In this document: positions 31,501 through 40,316 of the stretch, piece after piece
Layout of the letters: every line of letters starts with the position of its first letter
Position numbering within the stretch: the stretch's first letter is position 1
NCBI RefSeq assembly: GCF_012563545.1
Contig: NZ_CP050804.1
Location: 124,001 to 188,000 of the forward strand
Length of the DNA: 64,000 nt
Source: Arcanobacterium buesumense
Lineage (GTDB): Bacteria; Actinomycetota; Actinomycetes; Actinomycetales; Actinomycetaceae
Direction of reading: 5' to 3'
The notes under the pieces: model-generated
What the model was told of the DNA's origin: nothing
The model's database searches: none
What the model saw: only the letters and a program-made list of their open reading frames with translations
Made by a program: the position numbers and the translations under genes

Positions 31501-32187
31501 TTACAGTTCGTGACGTTTGCGTGCCCGCAACCGTACGACAGTCCATCCCACAAGTGCAAGAACAACGATAACCGCCATAATCTTCGATGCTAGGCCAACG
31601 TATTGTTCAACTAATGACCAGTTTTCGCCCAACATGAAACCTGCTCCGATAAGGGCAGTATTCCAGATCAACGACCCGCATGTGGTGAGCACGATGAATA
31701 GTGGAATATTCATTTTGATGACACCTGCGGGTAATGAAATGAGGGAACGGAAAATAGGAAGCATCCGTCCGAAAAATACTGCCGGGCGTTCGTATTTTTC
31801 AAAAAATGCTTCGGTTTTATCGACGTCGGACTCTTTAGTTAATGGTAACCAGTTCAAAAACGCGCGGGTGCGCTCGCGGCCAAATAAATAGGCGATACCG
31901 TAAAGAATCAGTGCCCCAGCCAGCGATCCAATGGTGGACCAAAAAAGTGCCCCAAGAAACGTCAACGAACCGCCTTTTGAAGCAGTAAATCCAGCAAGAG
32001 GCAGAACAACTTCAGAGGGAATAGGTGGGAAAATATTTTCAATCGCAATGATTAAAGCGACGCCTAATCCGCCTAACTTATTCATCAGTTCAACTGTCCA
32101 ACCAGCAATTCCAGATAAGTCTTGGGAGTCGCTTGCTTGTACCGCGGCAATGAATAACGACGATGAATACACAGAAGTTGTTAGCAT
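31501..32187 (-). CDS. DedA-family membrane protein
   Basis: 228 aa. DedA/SNARE-associated (VTT) fold: the ENIFPPIPSEVVLPLAG re-entrant loop and FFGRMLPIFRSLISLPAG carry the conserved Glu, Arg and Pro-rich residues. DedA proteins are lipid scramblase/flippase-like factors needed for envelope integrity, including undecaprenyl phosphate recycling in some members. About five hydrophobic segments. 13 bp downstream of the holin-like gene. Confidence 0.93.
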   Translation of the reverse strand: MLTTSVYSSSLFIAAVQASDSQDLSGIAGWTVELMNKLGGLGVALIIAIENIFPPIPSEVVLPLAGFTASKGGSLTFLGALFWSTIGSLAGALILYGIAYLFGRERTRAFLNWLPLTKESDVDKTEAFFEKYERPAVFFGRMLPIFRSLISLPAGVIKMNIPLFIVLTTCGSLIWNTALIGAGFMLGENWSLVEQYVGLASKIMAVIVVLALVGWTVVRLRARKRHEL

Positions 32188-32200
32188 GAGGTCTAGTATG

Positions 32201-32605
32201 TCATCGCTTGACGCCGGGCACGATAAGATCGAGAGCGGTGTTGACCACGGATATGAGTATTCCGCCAGCTAGTGCCCAAGCGAAACTTTCGATAGCGATA
32301 CCTACTCCTAGTTGGGCAGAAATCCATGCCGTGAGAGCTAACATAAAGGCATTGATGACGACGAAGATCAGGCCGAGCGTCAGAATGTATAGTGGCAGGG
32401 ATAAAAGTTTGACAACTGGACGAATAAAGGTATTAACAACTGCCAAAATTGCCCCAGCAATGCACACAGTTATTGCGGTGCGCAGGCGCGGATCTAGGGT
32501 GGAAAGTTGATCAAAATTTACTTCGCGGAGAGTGATTCCGCTGAGCATCAATGTTGTTACCCATAACGCTATTCCATTACATACGACTCGAATTAGAAAC
32601 TTCAT
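32201..32605 (-). CDS. Phage-holin-family (PF04020-type) small membrane protein
   Basis: 134 aa with four membrane helices. It fits the 4-TM 'phage holin' family found in most actinobacteria (start FLIRVVCNGIALWVTTLML; conserved GAILAVVNTFIRPVVKLLSLP). Despite the family name there is no phage context here. Function unknown. Confidence 0.88.
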   Translation of the reverse strand: MKFLIRVVCNGIALWVTTLMLSGITLREVNFDQLSTLDPRLRTAITVCIAGAILAVVNTFIRPVVKLLSLPLYILTLGLIFVVINAFMLALTAWISAQLGVGIAIESFAWALAGGILISVVNTALDLIVPGVKR

Positions 32606-32643
32606 AGTTTCAGCTTATCAGGTGAGGATTTGCCAGGTGGCGA

Positions 32644-33426
32644 TCACCCTAGGAGCGTCACAGTAACCGCGATAGATGCGATAATCTCGCCTATTCCAAG
32701 TATTTTTGCACTGACCCACCCGTGACGTTCACCCCAGGTGGGTACTGCCCAGGCGCGAATAGTTAATACGAGCCATACGAGTGTGTGCCAGGTGGATAGT
32801 TGTTCGTCGTCGGCAAACCAGAAACCGGTTGATGCGAGAGCCGATAAGCTGGTGAATAAGAGGTGCCAGATAACTGATAGTACTAGCCAAGAACGGTTGG
32901 CTCGCTGACGAATATTTGTTTTCACATAGAACACTGTTCCCAAAAAATACCCGAATACCAGTGTGGTCATCAGCCACATGTGATGCGGTGTTACTGGCGG
33001 ATCGCCGGCCATACTTACCTGGTAGGAAACGGGAAGAAGTAACGATGCTGCTAACACTGTTACTGTGTCGTTGAGCATTGACCGGTCAGCACGGATAGCA
33101 GATTGCCAGAATGTGATGACAATTAACGGCAGAAAAATGGGAACCCAGACAAGCAGGTGTGGGGCAGTGAGGGCAAGGCTGACGCCTAGGATCAGACACG
33201 GAATTGTGTAGCTAATAACTGGAGGTAGAAATCGTTTTTTCCGTCTCGAACGCAGCCATAATCCAATGGCGAAAAAGTCAAAATATCCAAGCCACCATAA
33301 AGCGAGGAGGAGGACGTGACGCCAATTAAAACCACCAGCAACAATACCAAGGATCGGCGGAATAATGATCATGGCCCAAGCGCCATGATAATGAGGGATC
33401 CAACGCGCGGAGGATCTTGGGCGCAT
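32644..33426 (-). CDS. YwiC-like membrane protein
   Basis: 260 aa with about eight helices. The start WIPHYHGAWAM is the hallmark of the YwiC-like family. In B. subtilis ywiC lies near nitrate respiration genes; no such genes are here. The start is 2 bp after the stop of the upstream anchored-protein gene, so the two are co-transcribed. Confidence 0.87.
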   Translation of the reverse strand: MRPRSSARWIPHYHGAWAMIIIPPILGIVAGGFNWRHVLLLALWWLGYFDFFAIGLWLRSRRKKRFLPPVISYTIPCLILGVSLALTAPHLLVWVPIFLPLIVITFWQSAIRADRSMLNDTVTVLAASLLLPVSYQVSMAGDPPVTPHHMWLMTTLVFGYFLGTVFYVKTNIRQRANRSWLVLSVIWHLLFTSLSALASTGFWFADDEQLSTWHTLVWLVLTIRAWAVPTWGERHGWVSAKILGIGEIIASIAVTVTLLG

Positions 33427-33428
33427 AA

Positions 33429-34322
33429 TTAGAACTTCCGGAGGTTTTCCCGGCTGAGAGCAAAACCGTGACCGGTGAACTCAGACCAACACGTAATGCC
33501 ACTCGATTCAACCGTGCACACATAACCGTGGTTAGCCAAGACAGTTCCGTAATCGTACTGGGTTTCTGCATCGACACGTGACAGGCATGTACTCAACGGT
33601 TCGTTCATTGCCGGGTCAATCCGCACTGTTGCGGGTTGACCACTACAACCGGACGGAGCTTGCCACGAATAATTATTGATTGTGCATGCAACACCGTCGG
33701 ATTCAATCGAACAATGAATGTTTTCTAGTCCTGTTGTAAAGCGTCCGGTAGGTGTTTGTGCTCCTTGGGGTACGGGGCGTTGCCGAGTGATCCAGCTGGC
33801 GTCTTTCACGAGAGCGTTAATTTGTGGTGGGGCTTGTGGATCAACTAAGGCGTGTTGTACGGCTAATAAATGCGGGATGTGATCCCGGCAGGTGCGGTCC
33901 AGGGTGGCCAGCGCATCCGTCACTAGTTTTTGTGCTGTCTCATCCCATTGTTGGGATGATGTTGCGGCTAATACGAAATCAAAAATAGGCACAGCATCGG
34001 CCATCGGATCGCTACATGAGGAGGTTGTTACGGCATTGTTCATTTGTTCGCCGTCGAGCGGACTGGCTGCCGGATCAGGTTTGCTTTCGGGTGGGATTGT
34101 TTGTGGCTCAGCTTGTTGCGAAGGCGCGGAAGCGGTGGGCGGGTTAGACGTTTCGGCAACATTCCGGCCTTGCCCGATAACAAACATAAAGAGCAAAATA
34201 ATAGCGACGACGACTAGGGCGCCTAGGCTTGCTAAAAAGAAATAGAACGGGCCTTTAGCAATCGGTAATGATGATTGTTCAGGGGCGTTGGCTGAATCGA
34301 ACTGGTCGAGGTTGATCGACAT
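33429..34322 (-). CDS. Membrane-anchored extracytoplasmic protein, unknown function
   Basis: 297 aa. One membrane helix near residues 30-52, then a Pro/Ser/Glu-rich linker to about 95, then an outside domain of 200 aa with nine or so cysteines that may form disulfides. The C-terminal ~100 aa repeat a theme of GVACTINN and GYVCTVESSGITCW, like small secreted actinobacterial binding domains. No enzyme motif. AGGGGAG precedes the ATG. Divergent from aroD. Confidence 0.72.
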   Translation of the reverse strand: MSINLDQFDSANAPEQSSLPIAKGPFYFFLASLGALVVVAIILLFMFVIGQGRNVAETSNPPTASAPSQQAEPQTIPPESKPDPAASPLDGEQMNNAVTTSSCSDPMADAVPIFDFVLAATSSQQWDETAQKLVTDALATLDRTCRDHIPHLLAVQHALVDPQAPPQINALVKDASWITRQRPVPQGAQTPTGRFTTGLENIHCSIESDGVACTINNYSWQAPSGCSGQPATVRIDPAMNEPLSTCLSRVDAETQYDYGTVLANHGYVCTVESSGITCWSEFTGHGFALSRENLRKF

Positions 34323-34433
34323 ATACTCCCCTTATCTCACCAATGTGTTGTGTTTTCACGGCACACTTTACCTGATAAGGAGACACTACGGTATCGTGGA
34401 ACTAAAAGGTGAGTGCGAAGTAAAGGAGCTGGA

Positions 34434-35189
34434 ATGATTTTTTCCCCTCACGCGCGAACGATTATTGTGCCGTTATTAGGTACGACGCCGGCAATGCTGG
34501 TGCAAGAAGCACATGATGCGCAAGAAGCCGGAGCTAATGTGGTTGAATGGCGCGTTGATATGCTCTTCGGTGATCATCCTAATTTTTCGTTTTCTCATCT
34601 TGGTTCAGAGATTATTCCACAGTTACTTCAGGCAACGAGCTTGCCGATTCTCCTTACTATTCGCACTGCGAAGCAGGGTGGAGAAATCAAGGTAAGTGAT
34701 GGCCGTTACCGGCTACTTTTGGCAGAAATGCTTGACACCTTATTGCAATTAGGTGTGCCAGGTGAACGTATTGCGGTTGATATTGAATACTGGCATCGTG
34801 CGGCTCCGGACATAGCACGACGTGCCCAAGACTTAGGTTTTACTGTTGTGGTTTCAGATCATAATTGGATCGCTACTCCGGATACCGAAATTTTACACAT
34901 AATGTTTGACGATATTTTGGCTATTGAAGGAGTGGTGGCCAAGCTGGCTGTTACGGCGCAGACTCCGGATGACGTTGAACGGCTTTTGCAAGCAACTCGG
35001 AACGTCACGCAAGAAACGGGCCGGATGGTGATTGCCGTGTCAATGGGGGAATTGGGCCGGCGGGCCCGTATTGAAGGCTGGAAGTATGGGTCAGTTGCAA
35101 CATTCGCAGCTGTTTCCCGGCCCTCAGCTCCAGGGCAGCCGCATATTTCTGAGTTGTTAAATAATAGCGGTCAAGATACGGATAACTAG
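34434..35189 (+). CDS. aroD: Type I 3-dehydroquinate dehydratase
   Basis: 251 aa. Third step of the shikimate pathway. Catalytic His in VVSDHNW and Schiff-base Lys in VVAKLAVT are in place, with the type I ending SRPSAPGQ. ATG at 34434 follows AAAGGAG by about 6 nt, so the in-frame upstream start at 34413 is rejected. Not clustered with other aro genes. Confidence 0.95.
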   Translation: MIFSPHARTIIVPLLGTTPAMLVQEAHDAQEAGANVVEWRVDMLFGDHPNFSFSHLGSEIIPQLLQATSLPILLTIRTAKQGGEIKVSDGRYRLLLAEMLDTLLQLGVPGERIAVDIEYWHRAAPDIARRAQDLGFTVVVSDHNWIATPDTEILHIMFDDILAIEGVVAKLAVTAQTPDDVERLLQATRNVTQETGRMVIAVSMGELGRRARIEGWKYGSVATFAAVSRPSAPGQPHISELLNNSGQDTDN

Positions 35190-35199
35190 ATATTTAGTC

Positions 35200-35247
35200 A
35201 GGGCAAACCTTATGGAGGGCAAACCTTATGGAGGGCAAACCTTATGG
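35200..35247. repeat. Three tandem copies of a 16-bp unit
   Basis: AGGGCAAACCTTATGG occurs three times head to tail (35200-35215, 35216-35231, 35232-35247) with no mismatch. The last 11 bases of the third copy form the outer arm of the terminator that follows, so the array seems to be a duplication of a terminator arm. Confidence 0.95.
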
Positions 35248-35286
35248 GAGGTTGGATCAGTAATGATCCAACCTCCCATAAGGTTT
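35237..35286. terminator. Bidirectional terminator, 23-bp perfect stem, aroD/PRTase
   Basis: 35237-35259 pairs perfectly with 35264-35286 (core GGGAGGTTGGATCA against TGATCCAACCTCCC) around a GTAA loop. It lies between convergent genes. A TTTTAG run occurs on the plus strand 8 bp after the stem. Confidence 0.88.
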
Positions 35287-35297
35287 ATGTCAAAGTT

Positions 35298-35801
35298 TTA
35301 GTTATTTGGTGTTACTGGTGGCTGTGAAGACCACGGGAATACGATCCACTTATCGGTTGGTTTCCATGAGAAATCAGGGTCAATTACCGAGCGTGGCTTA
35401 TTGTAAATGACGGCGGAACGTACATCGGCTTCGAGCTCGGTGAGCATATCAACTGCCATTTTTAAGGTACGGCCGGAATCAGCAACGTCGTCAACAATGA
35501 GGAGTTTTTTGCCTTTAATTGATTCGGTATCAAGGAGCGGTTCGAGGAGAACAGGATCAGGCAATGTTTCTTCGATATCGGTGTAGAATTCGATATTCAT
35601 TGCATCTGAAAGTTTAGTGCCTAGAGCATATGCGAGCGCACCAGCAGGCAAAAGCCCGCCGCGAGCAATAGCGATAATGACTTCTGGGCGGAAGCCTGAA
35701 TCGGCGATGGTTTGAGCCAGTTCGCGCATTGCAACGCCAAACTGATCCCAAAGGAGAACTTCTTTTCCGGTCAAATCGGTGGTATCTGCATGGTATGCCA
35801 T
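35298..35801 (-). CDS. Phosphoribosyltransferase (purine salvage type)
   Basis: 167 aa. The PRPP-binding motif is LLIVDDVADSGRTL, and IAIARGGLLPAGALAYALG precedes it in the type I PRTase order. Similar to Gpt/Hpt-like proteins annotated as xanthine-guanine or hypoxanthine phosphoribosyltransferases; the base cannot be fixed from sequence. AAGGGGG lies 12 nt before the ATG. Single gene. Confidence 0.87.
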   Translation of the reverse strand: MAYHADTTDLTGKEVLLWDQFGVAMRELAQTIADSGFRPEVIIAIARGGLLPAGALAYALGTKLSDAMNIEFYTDIEETLPDPVLLEPLLDTESIKGKKLLIVDDVADSGRTLKMAVDMLTELEADVRSAVIYNKPRSVIDPDFSWKPTDKWIVFPWSSQPPVTPNN

Positions 35802-35960
35802 GGAACGATATTACCCCCTTGGTGCATTGTTGGCTTGCTAGGTTCGTATGATGAGAGGCGTTTCCCGGATTGTGGATACGTCGCCTAGCTGTTGAGGGTG
35901 GGGAAATGCGGGAAATAATGTTGGGATTGATAGAAAGCGAGACATTCGCCACGATTCTTT

Positions 35961-35984
35961 ATAACTAAGGCCCCCCTAAGTTAT
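35961..35984. promoter_or_regulatory. DtxR/MntR-type operator upstream of metal ABC operon
   Basis: ATAACTAAGG-CCCC-CCTAAGTTAT is an inverted repeat with 9 of 10 arm positions paired, about 85 bp before the lipoprotein start. Arm sequence and span resemble DtxR-family (DtxR/SirR/MntR) operators. A DtxR-family gene lies at the far end of the same operon. The remainder of the 35802-36069 gap shows nothing else. Confidence 0.7.
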
Positions 35985-36069
35985 AGTTTGAATGTTGTGT
36001 TAAGCGGGTGTCGCTTACTGCATGTTGTTATCAGACAAAATACTGTCCACGTTACTGAAAGAGTTTTCC

Positions 36070-37008
36070 ATGAAGATTCGTTCCGCATTTAAAGCCGGAT
36101 TTACCGCACTTGTTGCCGGTGCATTCATGTTGTCAGGATGTTCATCCGCGACTGAAGAAAAAGCCGATAAGCAGCTTACTGTGTTTGCAACAACCGGTTA
36201 TATTGCTGACGCTGTCGCAAACATTGCGCCAGATGCCAAGGTTATTACAATGGTTGGTCCAGGTGGCGATCCGCACACATACCAGCCAACCACTAAGGAC
36301 ATCGAAGAGCTACAAAACGCTGATGTTGTACTCTGGAGTGGCTTGCACCTCGAAGCACAAATGCTCGATAAGCTCCAGTCTCTCGGAGATAAGCAGGTCG
36401 CCGTCGGTGAAACCCTTGATGAAAAGTACTTGTTGCCATGGCCAGAAACTGATGCCGATGGCCACGAGCTTCACGATCCACACATCTGGAACGATCCAGA
36501 AGCATGGTCGTTAGCGGTTCAAGCTGCTGCCGATAAGATCGCAGAAATCGATCCAGACCACGCTGATATGTACCAAGAGAACGTCACCAAGTACCGGGAA
36601 GAAATCAAGACAACAGTTGAAGAAGCAAAGAAGCTCCTCGATAAAGTAGCTGAACCACGCATCCTCATTTCCGGACACGACGCATTCAATTACTTCGGCC
36701 GAACCTTCAACCTTGAAGTTCATGCCACCGACTTCGTTTCTTCCGAAGCAAAGCTTTCCACTCAAGAAATCTCGGAACTTGCGCAACTCATTTCTGATAA
36801 GAAGGTTCCGGTCATCTTCCTCGATAACCTTGCAAACCCACAAGCAATCAAGGCTTTGCAAGAAGCTGTTCACGCTAACGGCTGGGATGTGAAGATTTCG
36901 GATGAAGAACTCTTCGCTGATTCTCTCGGCGCCGAAAAGGGTGTTGATACCTACTTAGGAACCCTTATGCATAACGCAAAGGCTGTTTCAGAGGCACTGT
37001 CGAAGTGA
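36070..37008 (+). CDS. TroA-type metal ABC transporter substrate-binding lipoprotein
   Basis: 312 aa. Lipobox LSGC near residue 20, then a cluster 9 solute-binding fold. Putative ligands are His in PHTYQP, His in DPHIWND, His in SGHDAFNYF and Asp in LFADSLG. A His at the third site (SGHDAF) is the TroA/ZnuA pattern, whereas strict Mn proteins have Glu there. There is no His-rich loop of zinc-specific ZnuA. Substrate is Mn, Zn or Fe. GAAAGAG precedes the ATG at 36070. Stop overlaps the ATPase GTG by 4 bp. Confidence 0.93.
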   Translation: MKIRSAFKAGFTALVAGAFMLSGCSSATEEKADKQLTVFATTGYIADAVANIAPDAKVITMVGPGGDPHTYQPTTKDIEELQNADVVLWSGLHLEAQMLDKLQSLGDKQVAVGETLDEKYLLPWPETDADGHELHDPHIWNDPEAWSLAVQAAADKIAEIDPDHADMYQENVTKYREEIKTTVEEAKKLLDKVAEPRILISGHDAFNYFGRTFNLEVHATDFVSSEAKLSTQEISELAQLISDKKVPVIFLDNLANPQAIKALQEAVHANGWDVKISDEELFADSLGAEKGVDTYLGTLMHNAKAVSEALSK

Positions 37009-37763
37009 ATCACGCACTAACAACTAACACACCGGCATGTTCGACGTCTAACATGTCGGTGTGTTACCGCGTTGATCCAGTTTTATTCGGCGTCGACTTC
37101 ACTGTTCCAGAAGGTGTGGTGATGGGAATTGTCGGGCCAAACGGTGCCGGTAAATCTACCCTCATTAAAGCCATGCTTGGATTAGTGAAGCCATTAACGG
37201 GTTCCGCTCAATTCTTTGGCCAGCCCCTAGCGCGTGTGCGAGACAGAGTCGGATATATGCCGCAAAGTGTCTCAGTGGATTGGGATTTCCCAACTACTGT
37301 TATTGACGTTGTTACTATGGGTACTTACGGTAAGCTCGGCTGGCTCCGTCGGCCCGGACGTAAAGAACGCGCCCAAGCGCTCCAAGCCCTTGAAAATACG
37401 GGTATTGCAGAACTCGCCAATCGTCAGATTGGGGAGCTTTCTGGTGGCCAGCGGCAACGCGTATTCTTAGCTCGGGCACTAGTTCAACAGCCCGATATCT
37501 ATTTCATGGATGAGCCCTTTCAAGGCGTCGATGCGAAAAGCCAGCGCGCTATCGTTGATGTTTTGCACCAATTGCGCTCAGAAGGAAAAACAGTGGTCAT
37601 CGTTCATCATGATCTGAACACTGTGGCTGACTATTGTGACCACGTCACGTTACTCAATCGCCATATTGTTGCTTCCGGTCCATGTGAACAGACTCTGACC
37701 GATAGCAATATCCGTACCACCTACCAGGTGGCGGATAACGACGAATGGGCAAATTTCTCATGA
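37005..37763 (+). CDS. Metal ABC transporter ATPase
   Basis: 252 aa. Walker A GPNGAGKST, signature LSGGQRQR, Walker B IYFMDEPFQGVD and H-loop VVIVHHD are intact, as in MntB/TroB-type subunits. Starts with GTG overlapping the lipoprotein stop; its own stop overlaps the permease ATG at 37760. Second gene of a four-gene operon with no gaps. Confidence 0.95.
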   Translation: MNHALTTNTPACSTSNMSVCYRVDPVLFGVDFTVPEGVVMGIVGPNGAGKSTLIKAMLGLVKPLTGSAQFFGQPLARVRDRVGYMPQSVSVDWDFPTTVIDVVTMGTYGKLGWLRRPGRKERAQALQALENTGIAELANRQIGELSGGQRQRVFLARALVQQPDIYFMDEPFQGVDAKSQRAIVDVLHQLRSEGKTVVIVHHDLNTVADYCDHVTLLNRHIVASGPCEQTLTDSNIRTTYQVADNDEWANFS

Positions 37764-38689
37764 CTCTTGCGGAATTCTTTTCTGATCACACGTTTCGAAT
37801 GGTTTTCTTCGGCACAATGATTATCGGATTTGTTGCGGGAGCTCTCGGTTCGTTTGCCTATTTGCGTAAACAATCAATGATCTCTGACGTCATATCCCAT
37901 TCGGCGCTACCGGGAACTTTAGCAGCATTCTTAGTCTCCGTCGTCATCTTGCATACTGATGGTCGAAATATGCTCGCACTGATTATTGGCGCGATTATTG
38001 TTGGTACATCTGCCGTACTGTTCACACAATGGATTGTCCGCAACTCTAAAGTGCACGTAGATTCAGCAATGGCAGTGACATTATCGTTGTTCTTCGGTGC
38101 TGGCATGTTGCTTATGCGCATAGTTGCTGATGGTGCATTCCCCGGTAAAGGCGGGATCCAAGATTACCTATTCGGCAACGCGTCAACAATTACTCGCGAA
38201 GATCTCTACACCTCGTTAGCAGTTGGCGGAATCGCATTAGCAATCCTTGCGATTTGTTGGAAAGAATTCGCTATCCGTACTTTTGATCCAGTCCATGCAG
38301 CCATGATGGGAGTACGTGGCAAGCTTATCGATACGTTAATGTTTGCCACCATTGTGATTGCGTCAGTGATTGGTGTGCGAGCAGTTGGCTTGGTAGTGAT
38401 GATTGCCTTTGTGATCACCCCACCAGCAGCTGCCCGCCAATGGACTACCCGGTTGGGATCCATGGTGATGCTTTCAGCTATTATTGGTGCGGTTGGTTCC
38501 GGAATTGGAGCTTATCTCGCAGTATCTCTTGGAAAAGTGCCAACCGGACCGATGATTGTTTTAGTGTTATTCGCAATTTTCGTGGTGTCATTAATATTTT
38601 CCCCACGGCGTTCACTAATTATGCAAGCACTTGCTCGGCAGCGTGCCCGTCGCGATCTGAAAAACTACTTATTAGGACGTCACGTATGA
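37760..38689 (+). CDS. Metal ABC transporter permease 1
   Basis: 309 aa, cluster 9 permease with about eight or nine helices. The KQSMISDVISHSALPG segment and the later GVRAVGLVVMIAFVITPPAAARQ are family-conserved. Starts at 37760 in an ATGA overlap; the frame is open to 37745. C-terminal extension of about 40 residues is basic. Confidence 0.94.
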   Translation: MTLAEFFSDHTFRMVFFGTMIIGFVAGALGSFAYLRKQSMISDVISHSALPGTLAAFLVSVVILHTDGRNMLALIIGAIIVGTSAVLFTQWIVRNSKVHVDSAMAVTLSLFFGAGMLLMRIVADGAFPGKGGIQDYLFGNASTITREDLYTSLAVGGIALAILAICWKEFAIRTFDPVHAAMMGVRGKLIDTLMFATIVIASVIGVRAVGLVVMIAFVITPPAAARQWTTRLGSMVMLSAIIGAVGSGIGAYLAVSLGKVPTGPMIVLVLFAIFVVSLIFSPRRSLIMQALARQRARRDLKNYLLGRHV

Positions 38690-39552
38690 GCTTCGTCGTT
38701 GGCACTAGCCTTCTCGCTATCGTTACTGCACTCGTTTGCGCGCTACCGGGATCATTCATTGTTTTGCGGCAGAGCTCGATGCTTGTGGATGCCATGAGTC
38801 ACGCTATTTTGCCCGGAATTGTTGTCGGTTATTATGTGACGAATGATTTCGATTCACCGTTGTTAATTGTAGGTGCGGCCGTTGCCGGTCTAGTTGTTGT
38901 CCTGGGTAACGATTGGCTAATGCGTTCCGGATTTGTTTCTGGTGATGCTCCGCAGGGGTTAATTTTCCCAATGCTTTTTTCAGTTGGCGTTATCCTGATT
39001 TCGCTCAACTTTGGCAACCTTCACTTAGATACCCACGTGGTGCTATCTGGAGATTTGAACCTAGCTGCTTGGCATCAGCTGACCATTGGCGGGGTGTCTA
39101 TCGGCCCTAAATATTTATATGTGTTGCTCATTGTGTTCGTGCTGAACGCAGTTGTTCTTTGGTTCATGTATCCCCGGTTGAAAATCACCAGTTTCGATCC
39201 ATCTTTCGCCAGCACGATCGGTATTCGTGCCCGGTGGGTGGACACGATATTCATGTTCCTTGTTGCCGTCACAGTTACTGCGGCTTTTAATGCGGCTGGC
39301 GCAGTCCTAATCATTGCATTAATGATTGCACCTGCTGCGACTGCTCGCCTCGTGAGTAATTCCATGAAACATATGCTCATTGGGACGATGGTGATTGCGG
39401 TTGCCGGCGCAATAGTTGGGTTCTGGATTGCCTACGTGTTACATGCGCCAACCTCAGCAGCTATGGCAGTGTGTTATGGATTGGCTTTTGCCACCGTGCT
39501 TATCGTTGGTAAAGCTGGACAGTTTGTGCACCAAGCTCAGCGGGTAGATTAA
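38686..39552 (+). CDS. Metal ABC transporter permease 2
   Basis: 288 aa, paralogue of the preceding permease (RQSSMLVDAMSHAILPGIV and AAGAVLIIALMIAPAATARL match at the same places). Two permeases suggest a heterodimer, as in SitCD/TroCD systems. ATGA overlap with the previous stop. Its own stop overlaps the stop of the convergent regulator gene by 3 bp. Confidence 0.94.
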   Translation: MSFVVGTSLLAIVTALVCALPGSFIVLRQSSMLVDAMSHAILPGIVVGYYVTNDFDSPLLIVGAAVAGLVVVLGNDWLMRSGFVSGDAPQGLIFPMLFSVGVILISLNFGNLHLDTHVVLSGDLNLAAWHQLTIGGVSIGPKYLYVLLIVFVLNAVVLWFMYPRLKITSFDPSFASTIGIRARWVDTIFMFLVAVTVTAAFNAAGAVLIIALMIAPAATARLVSNSMKHMLIGTMVIAVAGAIVGFWIAYVLHAPTSAAMAVCYGLAFATVLIVGKAGQFVHQAQRVD

Positions 39553-40220
39553 ACTGGGCTGACCCAAATTGCCCGTAACGCGCCACTTCCTAATAAAACT
39601 GGGGAAGCCCCGTCGACGGCGATTTCGATTGATTCAGAATAAGGGGCCGGTGGTTTGGCATCGATAACGGCACCGTAAGTAATATTGTGACTTTCAAAGA
39701 AGCGGAGCAGTTCGGGGTCATTATCGGCAATACGTTCCACATGGAACCGTCCACCACCATCAATCGAACTCAGGAGAACTGCTTGGGGACGCACAATAGT
39801 GCCATCAGCTGCAGGAATAGGATCGCCGTGCGGGTCGCGTTTCGGATTACCAAGACGGTGTGCCATGCGTTCAACTAACACGTCCGACACTGCATGTTCT
39901 AATACTTCAGCTTCGGTATGAACCTCGTCCCAGGCATAACCGAGGACGTTAACTAAGAATGTCTCGATCAGCCGGTGGCGGCGTACCATAGCAACAGCTA
40001 ATGCCTGACCTTTTTTAGTTAAGTGCACAGCTCCATAGGGAGCATGATTGACAAGGCCTTGGTCTTTGAGCTTGCGAATAGCATCGGATGCGGTAGAGAT
40101 TTTAACCCCGGTACGAGCAGCTAAAAGAGATGCTGTAACTGGTTCGTCAGACCATTCACCCAATGACCATATTGCTTTAACATAATTTTGAGTGCTCTCA
40201 GATAATGCAGAAACCGCCAT
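39549..40220 (-). CDS. DtxR-family metal-dependent repressor (MntR/IdeR-like)
   Basis: 223 aa. N-terminal winged helix (TASLLAARTGVKISTASDAIRKLKDQGLV), dimer/metal domain with VRRHRLIETFLVNVLGYAWDEVHTEAEVLEHAVSD carrying the conserved His and Glu ligands, then a FeoA/SH3-like C-terminal part. It is convergent with the metal operon and is the obvious candidate to bind its operator at 35961-35984. Metal specificity (Mn or Fe) cannot be fixed. Confidence 0.93.
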   Translation of the reverse strand: MAVSALSESTQNYVKAIWSLGEWSDEPVTASLLAARTGVKISTASDAIRKLKDQGLVNHAPYGAVHLTKKGQALAVAMVRRHRLIETFLVNVLGYAWDEVHTEAEVLEHAVSDVLVERMAHRLGNPKRDPHGDPIPAADGTIVRPQAVLLSSIDGGGRFHVERIADNDPELLRFFESHNITYGAVIDAKPPAPYSESIEIAVDGASPVLLGSGALRAIWVSPV

Positions 40221-40316
40221 GTCTGCATAGTAACATGACTCCTATGTTGCCGGAAAACAAGAATATGTGTTGGCTAGTTTTCCACAGGCAGGCCAAAACA
40301 ATGGCACAATAGAAGT

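Noticed and set aside
35200-35286. Possible CRISPR-like repeat array
   Set aside because: Units are contiguous with no spacers and merge into a terminator hairpin; no cas genes nearby.
36070-39552. Assignment of the metal operon as strictly zinc-specific (ZnuABC)
   Set aside because: No His-rich loop, and two permeases are present with a DtxR-type rather than Zur-type regulator; specificity left open.
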